Shown here: piece by piece, positions 13,760 to 21,004 of the stretch
Numbering within the stretch: the first letter of the stretch is position 1
How the letters are laid out: every line of letters starts with the position of its first letter
Virus record (IMG/VR): IMGVR_UViG_3300025687_000414
Coordinates: 1 to 21,004 of that record
Reading direction: 5' to 3' (one strand)
Length of the DNA stretch: 21,004 nt
From: a virus
The notes under the pieces: generated by a model
What the model was told of the DNA's origin: nothing
The model's input: the letters and a program-made list of their open reading frames with translations, nothing else
Database searches by the model: none
Made by a program: the position numbers and the translations under genes

Positions 13760-14327
13760 GGCCCACCTCCGTCCATCGCAACTTAGACATCAGGCGGTCA
13801 TAAGTTGCTGTGTGCGGTGATCCGTCGCACTGATTCCAAACACTCTTCCCCAGTTCAATAATTGCCAACACTGCTTCTGGAGGCACATCCGATGCGGCTC
13901 CGTAACCGGCGACAAATTCAACTGTAACTGCGTTCGGGATGTCTTCTGGCGTCGCCGGCCATGAGTAACCATCCTTCAGCACAATCCGTGGTGGTGTTGT
14001 CGTCAAATCCACTGTGTAATTCGAACTTGAGAACGTCTGGCTCTGGTCATCCGTATCGGTGTAGGTCACAGAAGTTACCGACTGAACCGGTGCAGTCCTG
14101 ATTTCCAACGTGTCGGTTGCAGGGAATTTGTCTCGAAACTGTTTGACAGTCTGAGTGATCAACCGCCGCTCTGAATCATGCTCGACCTGCCGCCTCGCTG
14201 CTTTCATGATCCGAGTGAGTTCATCATCGAAATCAGACGTGAGTTCACGCAGTGACTGTTTGAACTCAGTCAGGGTGAGCGGCTCTGTTGTCGGTTCTGT
14301 CGTGACTTTGTATGTGACCTGATCCAC
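13752..14327 (-). CDS. Head-tail connector, gp6-like / phiE125 gp8 family, 191 aa
   Basis: The protein begins with the helical module of connector proteins (LTLTEFKQSLRELTSDFDDE, then IMKAARRQVEHDSERRLI). A beta module follows (FPATDTLEIRTAPVQSVTSV, IVLKDGYSWP) and then a C-terminal helix (PPEAVLAIIELGKSVW). That layout and its length match the phiE125 gp8-type head-tail connectors, which form a ring under the portal. It starts with GTG at 14327 in a TAGTG overlap with the small gene upstream. Confidence 0.82.
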   Translation of the reverse strand: MDQVTYKVTTEPTTEPLTLTEFKQSLRELTSDFDDELTRIMKAARRQVEHDSERRLITQTVKQFRDKFPATDTLEIRTAPVQSVTSVTYTDTDDQSQTFSSSNYTVDLTTTPPRIVLKDGYSWPATPEDIPNAVTVEFVAGYGAASDVPPEAVLAIIELGKSVWNQCDGSPHTATYDRLMSKLRWTEVGLV

Positions 14328-14560
14328 TATTCAGAAACCTTTGCGCGTGGTTTCCTCTTAGTAGCCTTCGCTGGCTTTTCGTCAGGTTCTGACTCTGACA
14401 CTCGGCTGACGTCAGAATCTAATCCTGAAACAATCACAGCACCACGACCGTCCAGAAACTGTGCAGCAATCTTGGCATCGCAAGTGATCACGTCGCCTGG
14501 CTCGCCTTCAGCTCCGGGAACGTTACTGCTGTGCGTCAACTTAATTGTCATTGTGGTCAT
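14327..14560 (-). CDS. Small head-module hypothetical protein, 77 aa
   Basis: Residues 1-48 form a short beta-type domain (TIKLTHSSNVPGAEGEPGDV, then AAQFLDGRGAVIV). An acidic hinge (SESEPDEKP) and a basic tail (AKATKRKPRAKVSE) follow. Many phages carry a similarly small protein with a charged, disordered tail between capsid and connector genes. Its role is usually unassigned, and the basic tail could touch packaged DNA or the capsid lining. The ATG at 14560 has a GAG element about seven bases upstream. A second ATG lies three codons later. It is coupled to the connector gene by TAGTG. Confidence 0.65.
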   Translation of the reverse strand: MTTMTIKLTHSSNVPGAEGEPGDVITCDAKIAAQFLDGRGAVIVSGLDSDVSRVSESEPDEKPAKATKRKPRAKVSE

Positions 14561-14584
14561 GAATTCACTCTTTCCAGAAGAACA

Positions 14585-14608
14585 GCGGGGGCACAGTCGC
14601 GCCCCCGC
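14585..14608 (-). other. GC-rich hairpin between small head genes
   Basis: A perfect 8-bp inverted repeat, GCGGGGGC/GCCCCCGC, with an 8-base loop lies in the 64-base gap after the small head-protein gene. No T-tract follows on the minus strand, so it is not a typical intrinsic terminator. It may slow polymerase or protect the 3' end of the capsid message. Confidence 0.6.
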
Positions 14609-14624
14609 GTCTTAATCAAATCAA

Positions 14625-14987
14625 CTACGCTTCAGCGGCCCAGATGCCGTGCATGTTGAGCGTCAACCACCCCTCATCGCCATCTGCGATCAGCGTGACA
14701 GCGTCACCCTTTACGTCGGTTGCTGCAGTGTTAATCAAGTCTTTGTTGTCAACTCCGCCATTGATGTTGTCAGCGGCAGCTGGTGACAGACTGCAACCCG
14801 TGGTGGCTGACACGGTGTCAATGACAAAGTGATACACGAGGCCAGCTTCCGTTGATGGCAGCGTGAACACGCAGTCAGCAACGTTCACGCGAAACACCTT
14901 GCCGTGGTCTTCGGCTGTCAGCGTTTGTGCGGCTCCGGTCACGTTTTCATAACCCGAAATGAAATCTTTATTCCAATGTGTGGCCAT
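14625..14987 (-). CDS. Putative head decoration / structural protein, 120 aa
   Basis: It directly follows the capsid gene, where decoration or head-fibre proteins are common. The sequence is beta-rich with TLPSTEAGLVYHFVIDT, LSPAAADNINGGVDNKDLI and DAVTLIADGDEGWLTLN. This 'TLP...G...F.I...SPAA...I.GG...VTL..DG..GW' pattern recurs, from memory, in small phage structural proteins of unknown detail. The ATG at 14987 is preferred because GGAG stands nine bases upstream. A TTG three codons earlier falls within the ribosome site itself. Hairpins flank the gene on both sides, so it may be expressed as a separate, abundant message. The decoration role is inferred from context. Confidence 0.65.
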   Translation of the reverse strand: MATHWNKDFISGYENVTGAAQTLTAEDHGKVFRVNVADCVFTLPSTEAGLVYHFVIDTVSATTGCSLSPAAADNINGGVDNKDLINTAATDVKGDAVTLIADGDEGWLTLNMHGIWAAEA

Positions 14988-15019
14988 GTTTGGCAACTCC
15001 TTATTGTGTGAGCAAAGTA

Positions 15020-15043
15020 CCGGGGCTCGACATTGAGCCCCGG
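15020..15043 (-). other. Hairpin after the capsid gene
   Basis: A perfect 9-bp inverted repeat, CCGGGGCTC/GAGCCCCGG, with a 6-base loop lies 15 bases after the capsid stop. The minus-strand continuation is TACTTTGC, so there is no T-tract. A stable 3' barrier protecting the capsid message, or a weak terminator, is more likely than a full stop of transcription. Confidence 0.65.
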
Positions 15044-15057
15044 CGATTCAGTTCGTG

Positions 15058-16422
15058 CTACGCAGCCTGCTGCAGGTACTTGACTGGGTTGGTTCCCGCG
15101 TCGAGCAGATCCCCATCAAAACGCATGATGGCAACGAACGCAACCTGTCCGTAGTCGGCATAACGTTCGTCCATACGAACCAACGTGACGCCGAGCACTT
15201 CGCGAACAAGGTACTTCGACAACGCTCCGTAAAGCACTGTCTTAGCACTGTTCGTGATGCTGGCCATGTCCTGATTGATAATCACGCCGCTGTTGAACAA
15301 CAGGTCAGGATCGCCAGCCGTTGCACCGGGTTGCCAGTGGTAGACACTGTCGGTGCTTTTCAGCTTGCGTACGTAGTTGCGAGTCGCGTCGTTAAACATC
15401 CACATCGCGCCGGAACGGTAAGCCGGATCAACAGATGCCTGAAGGTCAAGCATTTCATCCATCGTGATTGCTGATGCACTGGCAGCAGTTTTGCCGAGCG
15501 TGGCAGCGGTCACGATACCGTTTGGCTGGCCTGAACCAGTACCAGTCGTGCCATGCGTATTCTGGATTCGCCCGAGTCGCTCGCCGAGAAGCGAACCGAC
15601 AACAGAACCCATATTGAACGCACTATCTTGCATCAGCTCGGTGCTGATTCGGACAATCTTTGACGTGTACTTGTACGCATCGAGCGTCAAGTTGCCGAAG
15701 GTCACATCCTGTTCAGCGTCCTGGACGTTTTCAGACAACAGGGCACCTGTGTTGCTGGTGTCGTTGACTGTCGGCCAGTCCAGAGCAGAACCTGTCGCCG
15801 TCCGCACGATTGTCGCAGCCTGACGTACACCACCAAACTGAAGCAGTGCCCGCTCAAGGTTCGTCACGAAGCCCGGGAAAGTAGTGTGACCACCTGCCGT
15901 GCTCGTGCCGATGCTCTGAGCGTTCTGGAAGTCCGCCAGATTCTTCGGTGCCTCATTGTGCAGCGGGATGTACAGGCCACCGGCCTGGCTGTCCCAAGAA
16001 CACCCGGAAGCCTTGAGCTGTTCCTGCGATTCGGGATTGCTCATGACGCCCGCTCGGCCATTCGCTGCCCAGTCCTGAAGGACTGAATTGACGGCCTCAA
16101 GCCGATTGATTGCAGGCTTGTCGCCCGGCTTGCCACCCTGTGCAGCCCGGATCTTGTCGAAGTCGCCAGCGTTCTGTAGTGCTGCGAGTTCAGCCTCGGC
16201 GGCTTCCTGTCGCTTCACTCGTTCTGCTGCGGCCTGTTCAGCCTTGTGCAGTTCGTCAATATGATCCTTGAGCTTGTCTGCGTCGTTGTGCATCGCATCA
16301 AAGCGTGCATTCTCGTCGTCGGTAAGACCGCCGTGATCTTTTTCGCACTCGGCCAGAAACGCCCGAGCGTCATTGATCAGCTTGACACGCTGATCAACCA
16401 GTTCCTGAATAGGAGTTGTCAT
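15058..16422 (-). CDS. Major capsid protein, HK97 fold, 454 aa
   Basis: Residues about 5-100 form a charged coiled coil (RVKLINDARAFLAECEKDHG, HIDELHKAEQAAAERVKRQ), the scaffolding delta domain that the adjacent protease should remove during maturation. The remainder is a typical HK97-type capsid: GGHTTFPGFVTNLERALLQF, VQDAEQDVTFGNLTLDAYKY, RISTELMQDSAFNMGSVVGS, the TGTGSGQPNGI loop, and a C-terminal DYGQVAFVAIMRFDGDLLD. The ATG at 16422 is chosen over one at 16452 because GGGA lies about six bases upstream. That site is enclosed in a hairpin and preceded by a terminator-like stem, so expression may be regulated at the leader. Confidence 0.93.
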   Translation of the reverse strand: MTTPIQELVDQRVKLINDARAFLAECEKDHGGLTDDENARFDAMHNDADKLKDHIDELHKAEQAAAERVKRQEAAEAELAALQNAGDFDKIRAAQGGKPGDKPAINRLEAVNSVLQDWAANGRAGVMSNPESQEQLKASGCSWDSQAGGLYIPLHNEAPKNLADFQNAQSIGTSTAGGHTTFPGFVTNLERALLQFGGVRQAATIVRTATGSALDWPTVNDTSNTGALLSENVQDAEQDVTFGNLTLDAYKYTSKIVRISTELMQDSAFNMGSVVGSLLGERLGRIQNTHGTTGTGSGQPNGIVTAATLGKTAASASAITMDEMLDLQASVDPAYRSGAMWMFNDATRNYVRKLKSTDSVYHWQPGATAGDPDLLFNSGVIINQDMASITNSAKTVLYGALSKYLVREVLGVTLVRMDERYADYGQVAFVAIMRFDGDLLDAGTNPVKYLQQAA

Positions 16423-16423
16423 T

Positions 16424-16463
16424 GTTGGTCCCTTTATGTTTGGTGTTTTCACCAGAGACCAAC
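16424..16463 (-). promoter_or_regulatory. Hairpin enclosing the capsid ribosome binding site
   Basis: On the minus strand GTTGGTCTC (16463-16455) pairs with GGGACCAAC (16432-16424) over nine positions, one of them a wobble. The second arm contains the GGGA ribosome site and ends one base before the capsid ATG. An inner GGTG-AAAA-CACC hairpin (16442-16453) sits in the loop. If it forms, it should limit capsid translation until melted or displaced. Confidence 0.6.
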
Positions 16464-16464
16464 G

Positions 16465-16521
16465 AAAAAAGCAGCGTTGACCACTGGCGAAGAATAGTCT
16501 TCGTCAAAGGCCAACGCTGCT
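16465..16521 (-). terminator. Terminator-like hairpin upstream of the capsid gene
   Basis: Read on the minus strand, AGCAGCGTTG (16521-16512) pairs perfectly with CAACGCTGCT (16479-16470). The stem continues inward with partial pairing and closes with CGAAGA/TCTTCG around a 4-base loop (16488-16503). Counting the first T with the stem's final base, six T follow (16470-16465). This is a textbook rho-independent terminator shape, yet it stands between the protease and the capsid gene in a continuous operon, so attenuation or antitermination is implied if it works. Confidence 0.65.
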
Positions 16522-16541
16522 CTTGCTTTGTTGCCGTTACG

Positions 16542-16575
16542 CGGTGAATTGCCCGCTCATGCAGACGTTTCACCG
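16542..16575 (-). other. First hairpin of the capsid leader
   Basis: A perfect 7-bp inverted repeat, CGGTGAA/TTCACCG, with a 20-base loop lies about 25 bases after the protease stop. The loop contains the start of a 7-codon mini-ORF (MSGQFTA, 16560-16537) with no visible ribosome site. It is the first of three hairpins in the 178-base gap. Confidence 0.5.
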
Positions 16576-16600
16576 ATTAGATTTTGCCACACTTTAACTG

Positions 16601-17314
16601 TTATGACTCCGCTGTCAACAACATTTTTGCTTTTGCCAATCGCAAAGCCTCACGGGACGATTTTGGCAGTTCCGGCCCGGTTCTGACGGTTATTGTCTTG
16701 GCCAGTGCCGCCAGTTCAGCGAGTTCGTCCCGATCTTCAATTGCCTTGGCGTAGAATTCGCCGAATGTGCGAGCAGTGACAGTCTTGTTTGGCGTCACTT
16801 TATCGGCGAATCCGTGTTTTTTGGCATCGGCGGCAGTGAGCCACTTTTCACCTGCCATCCAATCCAGCAATTGTTTACGATCCTGCCCCGTCCGAGCTGA
16901 ATACACGTCAACGAGCGTGTCGCGGATTGAATCAAGTAAGTCTGCGGTCTGCAATGTGTCCGCTGCCGCGTCTCGCAGGTCTTCAGCCGTGCCGAACGCC
17001 AACGCACTCGGTCCCATTGGATTGTGAATCATCAGCCGGCTCGCTTGACCCATTGTGATGGTATCGCCAGCCATCGCAATGACTGAAGCGATCGATGCTG
17101 CCACGCCTTGTATGACAATATGATTTTCACCTGGCCGATTCACCAGCGTCTGGTAGATCGTGAGCCCGTCAAACACGCTTCCACCGGGACTGTTCACATT
17201 GATTGTGAGTGGCTCATCCCCGGCAACGTCTTTGACCATGTCGGCCCACCGCTGTGAGGTTACGCCATCTTCGCCGTCGTAGCCAATCGGCCCGTAGATG
17301 TTAACTTCCGCCAT
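16601..17314 (-). CDS. Head maturation protease, ClpP-like (S14), 237 aa
   Basis: The protein has the ClpP fold signature of phage prohead proteases: NSPGGSVFDGLTIYQTL (residues 41-57, oxyanion region), GVAASIASVIAMAG with the nucleophile Ser74, and RLMIHNPMG with the catalytic His97. A candidate acid, Asp151, lies within LLDWMAGEKWLTAADA. It should cleave the capsid delta domain and the head interior proteins. The ATG at 17314 forms a TAATG overlap with the portal stop and has AGGGGAAG upstream. A longer reading from 17377 would add 21 His-rich residues encoded inside the portal gene. The C-terminal 60 residues are helical and may act as a capsid-targeting region. Confidence 0.9.
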   Translation of the reverse strand: MAEVNIYGPIGYDGEDGVTSQRWADMVKDVAGDEPLTINVNSPGGSVFDGLTIYQTLVNRPGENHIVIQGVAASIASVIAMAGDTITMGQASRLMIHNPMGPSALAFGTAEDLRDAAADTLQTADLLDSIRDTLVDVYSARTGQDRKQLLDWMAGEKWLTAADAKKHGFADKVTPNKTVTARTFGEFYAKAIEDRDELAELAALAKTITVRTGPELPKSSREALRLAKAKMLLTAES

Positions 17315-18939
17315 TATTCTTCCCCTGTGATTGTGGTTGTGAGTATTTCGCTCCTGCCGGTCCATGTTGCCACGCACTCAGCCACAGCACCTGCCAGACT
17401 GGTTGCCGTGCAACTGCCAGCAACTTCCATGAGTTCATGCTTTGATTGTGCCGCGTGTTTTACAAATGCTTTCTGGACCTCTGGTGTTGTGCTGTTGTGT
17501 TCTATCCAGTCGGCATAAAACGAGTCAGCCCACGCGATGAAGTTGTCTTCCTTCTGTGCCGCTTTGACGACTCGATCACGCTCGATCTGAGTTGCCTTGT
17601 CAACACTGGATTGCACAAACGCACGCAACAAGCGATTGTTTGTGTCAGGTTCCGTCGTGTCGTTGTTGTTGTCCTCGTCTTCCTGTGGAGGCTCAACTAC
17701 TGACTGTTGCTGCACCTCGTCTGATTCTTCACCGATCTCAACAAGGTTGCCTGGTCGGTATCGCCTATCGCCCTTTTCGCCAATCGTTGGCATATTCTCC
17801 GACCGCAGGACATCGTTAATAGTTAGGTTTCCATGCTCCTGCAGCCGGCTGTAGTAGTTTGCCCGGTCATTGGCCGACATTCGCAATAGTGCTTTGCGAT
17901 TGAATTCGATGAAGTGGGTATCGTTTGCCTTTTGCGTGGCACTCAGCAGTTTTAAACAGCATTCCATTTCCCACTTTTTCAGCCATCGATCCAGACACTC
18001 ATCGAGGTAGCTTTGATTCTCCGCCTCAAGACTGCTGTATGATGTCTTGGTATCGTCACCTAGTTTGTGTGACGGGCAACCGATGATGTTCGCCACTGTC
18101 GCGCGAACCTCGTACTGTCGTGTCTGTAGGAACTGGGCCTGCTCCGGTGCAATCGTCATCTGCTGAAACTTGACGCCATCCTGTAACAGAGCCACTTTGT
18201 GCGAGTTCGTAATCCCGGCGTACATGGAGTCCCACGCCGCTCGAGTGTTCCGCACTTTCTCCTCGCTAAAGTGCCCGGGAACCATCATCAGACCGCTCAT
18301 GTTGGAACCCTGCCCGAAAAACTTGGCCCCGAACTTCTGAGCAGCCATACCAACGCCCAACGCGTCAGCCATCAGCGACACAATGTCATAGCCTGTCAGC
18401 CCATCGCTCGACAGCCCGCGAATGTGGAACACGTCGCGAGCCATAAGCTTGATTTCGTCACCGGCGATTGTTGTGACATAATACAGCGATCCATCGAACA
18501 TCACCGGGTAGGTTTCCGATGGATTCAGAATCAGCATCTCAACCGGTTCCATGCGGTTATTTCGCTGAATCGCCGCATACCCATTGCCCCGCAGTAATGC
18601 ATGTGCTGTCAGGCACTCCCGGAACGTTACGGCGTCGGATGTTTTCGATGTTTGGCGTGTCAGTAGTTGCCATGCGGGATGCCGTTTATCCGTCTCTTTG
18701 CCCCCGTCCTGCAGTCGCCGGTACACGTTCAACGGCAATTTCGCCACGTCGCCCGCCACTAAATTAATGGCTCGCCACAACGGTGGGTAACCCATCGCGC
18801 TTGTGGGCGTCACTGACACCCCGCTGTCCGATGCCCCACCACCGAATATACTCTGCCACACCGCTGGATCTCTCAAACTGATGTTTGGGTTTTCCAGTGG
18901 TGATGCGTTAACGATCAATTCCGTCACACCGTATTCCAT
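17314..18939 (-). CDS. Portal protein, HK97 family, 541 aa
   Basis: The core is a classical HK97/lambda-type portal: WRAINLVAGDVAKLPLNVYR (about residues 55-74), ALLRGNGYAAIQRN, DVFHIRGLSSDGLTGYD, GAKFFGQGSNMSGLMMVPG and the conserved VANIIGCPSHKLGD segment. It forms the dodecameric ring through which the terminase pumps DNA. After the core, from about residue 400, there is an acidic low-complexity linker (PPQEDEDNNNDTTEPD) and a helical extension of about 110 residues ending in a beta-type tail, making it longer than typical portals (about 400-430 residues). The ATG at 18939 follows the terminase stop by nine bases and has an AGGGG ribosome site. Confidence 0.92.
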   Translation of the reverse strand: MEYGVTELIVNASPLENPNISLRDPAVWQSIFGGGASDSGVSVTPTSAMGYPPLWRAINLVAGDVAKLPLNVYRRLQDGGKETDKRHPAWQLLTRQTSKTSDAVTFRECLTAHALLRGNGYAAIQRNNRMEPVEMLILNPSETYPVMFDGSLYYVTTIAGDEIKLMARDVFHIRGLSSDGLTGYDIVSLMADALGVGMAAQKFGAKFFGQGSNMSGLMMVPGHFSEEKVRNTRAAWDSMYAGITNSHKVALLQDGVKFQQMTIAPEQAQFLQTRQYEVRATVANIIGCPSHKLGDDTKTSYSSLEAENQSYLDECLDRWLKKWEMECCLKLLSATQKANDTHFIEFNRKALLRMSANDRANYYSRLQEHGNLTINDVLRSENMPTIGEKGDRRYRPGNLVEIGEESDEVQQQSVVEPPQEDEDNNNDTTEPDTNNRLLRAFVQSSVDKATQIERDRVVKAAQKEDNFIAWADSFYADWIEHNSTTPEVQKAFVKHAAQSKHELMEVAGSCTATSLAGAVAECVATWTGRSEILTTTITGEE

Positions 18940-18948
18940 CGCCCGCCC

Positions 18949-20508
18949 CTAGAATAAGACAACACCGCTGCCGCTTGTGTTGTAAACGCTCGTGTCAGTG
19001 CCGTAATGAGTCGCCAAAGCAATGCCCATCAGCATTGCACAAATTCCGTCGATCTTTTCCGCCGACTTGCCTTTGTCCGGCCTAATGTTCCCGCTCGGGT
19101 CTTCCTTGTGAGCGACGTTTGAAGCCATCCAGCGAAGCACCGCGTTCCCGTCGTGCCGAAACTTCTGGTTGCCCATCATTGACAGCAACTTTTTGAACGG
19201 CTCGTTGTATGTGCTGAACGTCTGAGGCATTTTGAGCAACACGTGATCTGGCAGACCTCGCTCTTTGAGCAATTGAGTAACGCCTGCCGCGTTCCAAGGA
19301 TCGAACCCGATGTATTGCACGTCAAAGTCTTGGCAGATTTCAAACAACCGGTCAGCCAGATACAACACATCGACTTCATTGCCGTCGGTCAGTTCAACAA
19401 AACCCTTGCTCGCAAAGTTGCGAATCATCCGCTGGTCCTGTCCGGCTCGCTGGTCGACGTTATCTTCAGGAATCCAAAACCACGGATGAACAATGACCCC
19501 GCCATCGTCTTCAGGAAACACAAGAACGAACGCCGTAACGTCACGAGTTGATGACAGGTCGAGCCCGCCGTAACATTGACGCCCCTTCAGTGCGTGCAAT
19601 GAATGTTCTTCGTTCGGAGAAAAACAGTTATCCCACTTCGCCATTTGAATGATTCGTGATTCCTGTTCTGTCCATTGGTTCAGGTGCAATCGGCGGAACG
19701 TGTTTTCGAATGCTGGATTCTCTTCAGCTCTTGCTGCCTGCTCTTTGAGGTAGTCCATGCTGACAGCGACATCGATGCACGGATTCGCCTTCCGCCATAC
19801 CTCTTCATCGTTCCAGTCGTCGCCGTGTTCCGCTCCGAAGATGACAGGATAAAACGATTCGTCCTGAATCTCGCCAGCCTTCACGGCTTTTGCGTACTTG
19901 TGCAACTCCCAGCAAATTGAACTGCGGTCATGACCCGCCGTGGTGATTGCGATTGTGAGCGGTTGCCGTCTTGCACCGGTCGACGTATCGAGCACATCCC
20001 ACAGGTCGCGGTCTGGTTGTGTGTGGACCTCGTCGAAAATGATTCCGTGAGCGTTGAAACCGTGAGCCGCGTCAGCATCGGCGGCGATCGCTCGATAAAA
20101 ACTGTTCGACTTTGGATGTATCACCCGCTTCACACTGTCGCGGATCTTGACGTGCTTTGACAATACCTTTGATTTCCGCAGCATCTCAGCCGCCATGCTG
20201 TAAACCAGTGACGCCTGATCACGGGTACTCGCTGCCGAATAGACTTCGGCTCCTTCTTCGTGGTCGCACAGCAGCAGATACAACGCCAAGCCGGCTGCAA
20301 ATGTCGATTTGCCGTTCTTTCGCGGAATCTCGATGTAGGCCTTGCGATATTGCCGCGTGCCGTCAGCTCGCTTCGTGCCAAACAATTCGCGAACAATCTT
20401 TTCCTGCCACGGCATCAGTTCGAATGGCTGGTTCGCGAGCGCACCTTTCACGTGTACCAGACACTGGCGAAAGAAGTCGACAACGTGCTGACCTGCGGCA
20501 TCATCCAA
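18949..20508 (-). CDS. terL: Terminase large subunit, Terminase_1 type, 519 aa
   Basis: This is the DNA-packaging motor: an ATPase that translocates DNA into the prohead and a nuclease that cuts concatemers. Walker A is PRKNGKST (residues 62-69), with the adenine-contact LMPWQ motif at 31-35. Walker B is GIIFDE (155-160), followed by the coupling region LTIAITTAG. The RNase H-like nuclease acids are in GGLDLSSTRD (Asp317), IGFDPWNA (Asp403) and KIDG (Asp487). Length fits the family (about 500-570). The start is a TTG at 20508 overlapping the small-subunit stop by eight bases. The first in-frame ATG would remove the adenine motif region, so TTG is favoured. Confidence 0.95.
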   Translation of the reverse strand: MDDAAGQHVVDFFRQCLVHVKGALANQPFELMPWQEKIVRELFGTKRADGTRQYRKAYIEIPRKNGKSTFAAGLALYLLLCDHEEGAEVYSAASTRDQASLVYSMAAEMLRKSKVLSKHVKIRDSVKRVIHPKSNSFYRAIAADADAAHGFNAHGIIFDEVHTQPDRDLWDVLDTSTGARRQPLTIAITTAGHDRSSICWELHKYAKAVKAGEIQDESFYPVIFGAEHGDDWNDEEVWRKANPCIDVAVSMDYLKEQAARAEENPAFENTFRRLHLNQWTEQESRIIQMAKWDNCFSPNEEHSLHALKGRQCYGGLDLSSTRDVTAFVLVFPEDDGGVIVHPWFWIPEDNVDQRAGQDQRMIRNFASKGFVELTDGNEVDVLYLADRLFEICQDFDVQYIGFDPWNAAGVTQLLKERGLPDHVLLKMPQTFSTYNEPFKKLLSMMGNQKFRHDGNAVLRWMASNVAHKEDPSGNIRPDKGKSAEKIDGICAMLMGIALATHYGTDTSVYNTSGSGVVLF

Positions 20509-20968
20509 GGAACTTGGCCTCTAGTGAATCGTTTTCAGTCTCTTCGGTAACGTGCAGACGTGACCGGCTCGATGGTGTCAAACCGAATTCGCACAGATAT
20601 CTGTGACAAATCGTAGACAGTGCCCTCATTGCTTTCGCAGCCGGATGTTCCGTGACGCCTTTTTCTGTTTGATAGTAGCGGCCCTCTTTTCGCACTGTGT
20701 CAACTGCTTGTCGCCATTCGCTGTACGCTACGCAATACTGTTCAAGTGCCCCGCGTTCCACGGGCGTCAAAACTTTTAACTGTTCGAGTTCCGAGCAAAT
20801 CCGCTTCCATTCATTTTTAGACAATCGGTCAAGGTGTGCAGGTGTCTTGGGCCTGCCGGTGTCGACTTTTGGCTCTGCCTTTGGTCGCCGTTGCGGGTCT
20901 TTATCGAAATCACCGTGCAGCACCTTGAGTGCTGTCGGCTTTCTTGGTCTTCCTGATTTTGCTGGCAT
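20501..20968 (-). CDS. terS: Terminase small subunit, P27 family, 155 aa
   Basis: The sequence GRPRKPTALKVLHGDFDKDP at the N-terminus, then RPKTPAHLDRLSKNEWKRIC and a VTPVERGALEQYCVAYSEWR-like helix pair, is diagnostic of P27-type small terminases. These recognise the packaging site on phage DNA and deliver it to the large subunit. I chose the ATG at 20968, which has GAG seven bases upstream. A TTG at 20980 would add four residues but overlaps that element. It is the first gene of the visible operon. The 36 bases upstream contain an A-rich stretch but no promoter I can define with confidence. Confidence 0.9.
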   Translation of the reverse strand: MPAKSGRPRKPTALKVLHGDFDKDPQRRPKAEPKVDTGRPKTPAHLDRLSKNEWKRICSELEQLKVLTPVERGALEQYCVAYSEWRQAVDTVRKEGRYYQTEKGVTEHPAAKAMRALSTICHRYLCEFGLTPSSRSRLHVTEETENDSLEAKFLG

Positions 20969-21004
20969 AGACCGTCTCAAATTTTGCGGATTTTTTTACG
21001 CTTG

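Noticed and set aside
20969-21004. Promoter for the late operon upstream of the small terminase
   Set aside because: Only 36 bases are available. They are AT-rich but contain no -35/-10 pair I can defend.

Overview
The window is a contiguous stretch of a tailed-phage genome (free phage or prophage; it cannot be told which from here). Every supported gene lies on the minus strand, so the map reads from right (base 21004) to left. The order is the classical HK97/lambda-type late operon: small terminase, large terminase, portal, ClpP-like head protease, HK97-fold major capsid protein, a small head protein, head-tail connector, head closure, gp10-like and gp17-like tail completion proteins, tail tube, two tail assembly chaperones, tape measure, tail-tip proteins, fibre. 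No sheath or contractile baseplate gene is visible, so a siphovirus-like long non-contractile tail is likely. Moderate GC content, the small Cys-rich tail protein and the style of the fibre modules remind me of phages of Planctomycetota and marine bacteria. This host guess is weak: no host gene, integrase, tRNA or attachment site is in view.

Layout, in order of transcription. 20968-16601: packaging and head processing (terS, terL, portal, protease). 16600-16423: a 178-base leader without a gene, holding three successive hairpins, just ahead of the capsid gene. 16422-13418: capsid, small head proteins, connector and closure proteins. 13418-9070: tail completion, tube, chaperones (with a canonical -1 frameshift site) and tape measure. 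9070-3465: tail-tip proteins, a lipoprotein-like protein with an internal start, and a 903-residue repetitive fibre. 3455-75: a small-gene accessory segment (a possibly frameshifted 60-residue ORF, a membrane coiled-coil protein, an HTH-like protein, a metallophosphoesterase, a HExxH protein, a DUF6197-like protein, a coiled-coil protein, a 35-residue membrane peptide and a 61-residue protein). A further gene begins at the left edge.

The genes are packed tightly. Most junctions are ATGA, TGATG, TAATG or TAGTG overlaps or gaps under 10 bases, which indicates one polycistronic unit with translational coupling. Several starts are TTG or GTG and are supported by overlap geometry or a good ribosome binding site. 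Larger gaps occur only before the capsid gene (178 bases), on both sides of the small head-protein gene that follows it (70 and 64 bases), and before the DUF6197-like gene (112 bases). All of these contain perfect or near-perfect inverted repeats.

The points most worth a second look are: the capsid leader, in which a terminator-like hairpin, a ribosome-site hairpin and an alternative pairing between them resemble an attenuator; the A-AAA-AAC slippery heptamer that would fuse the two tail chaperones; the lipoprotein/tail protein with two starts; a probable frameshift at about 3345-3208; and an exact 99-base tandem duplication in the fibre gene.
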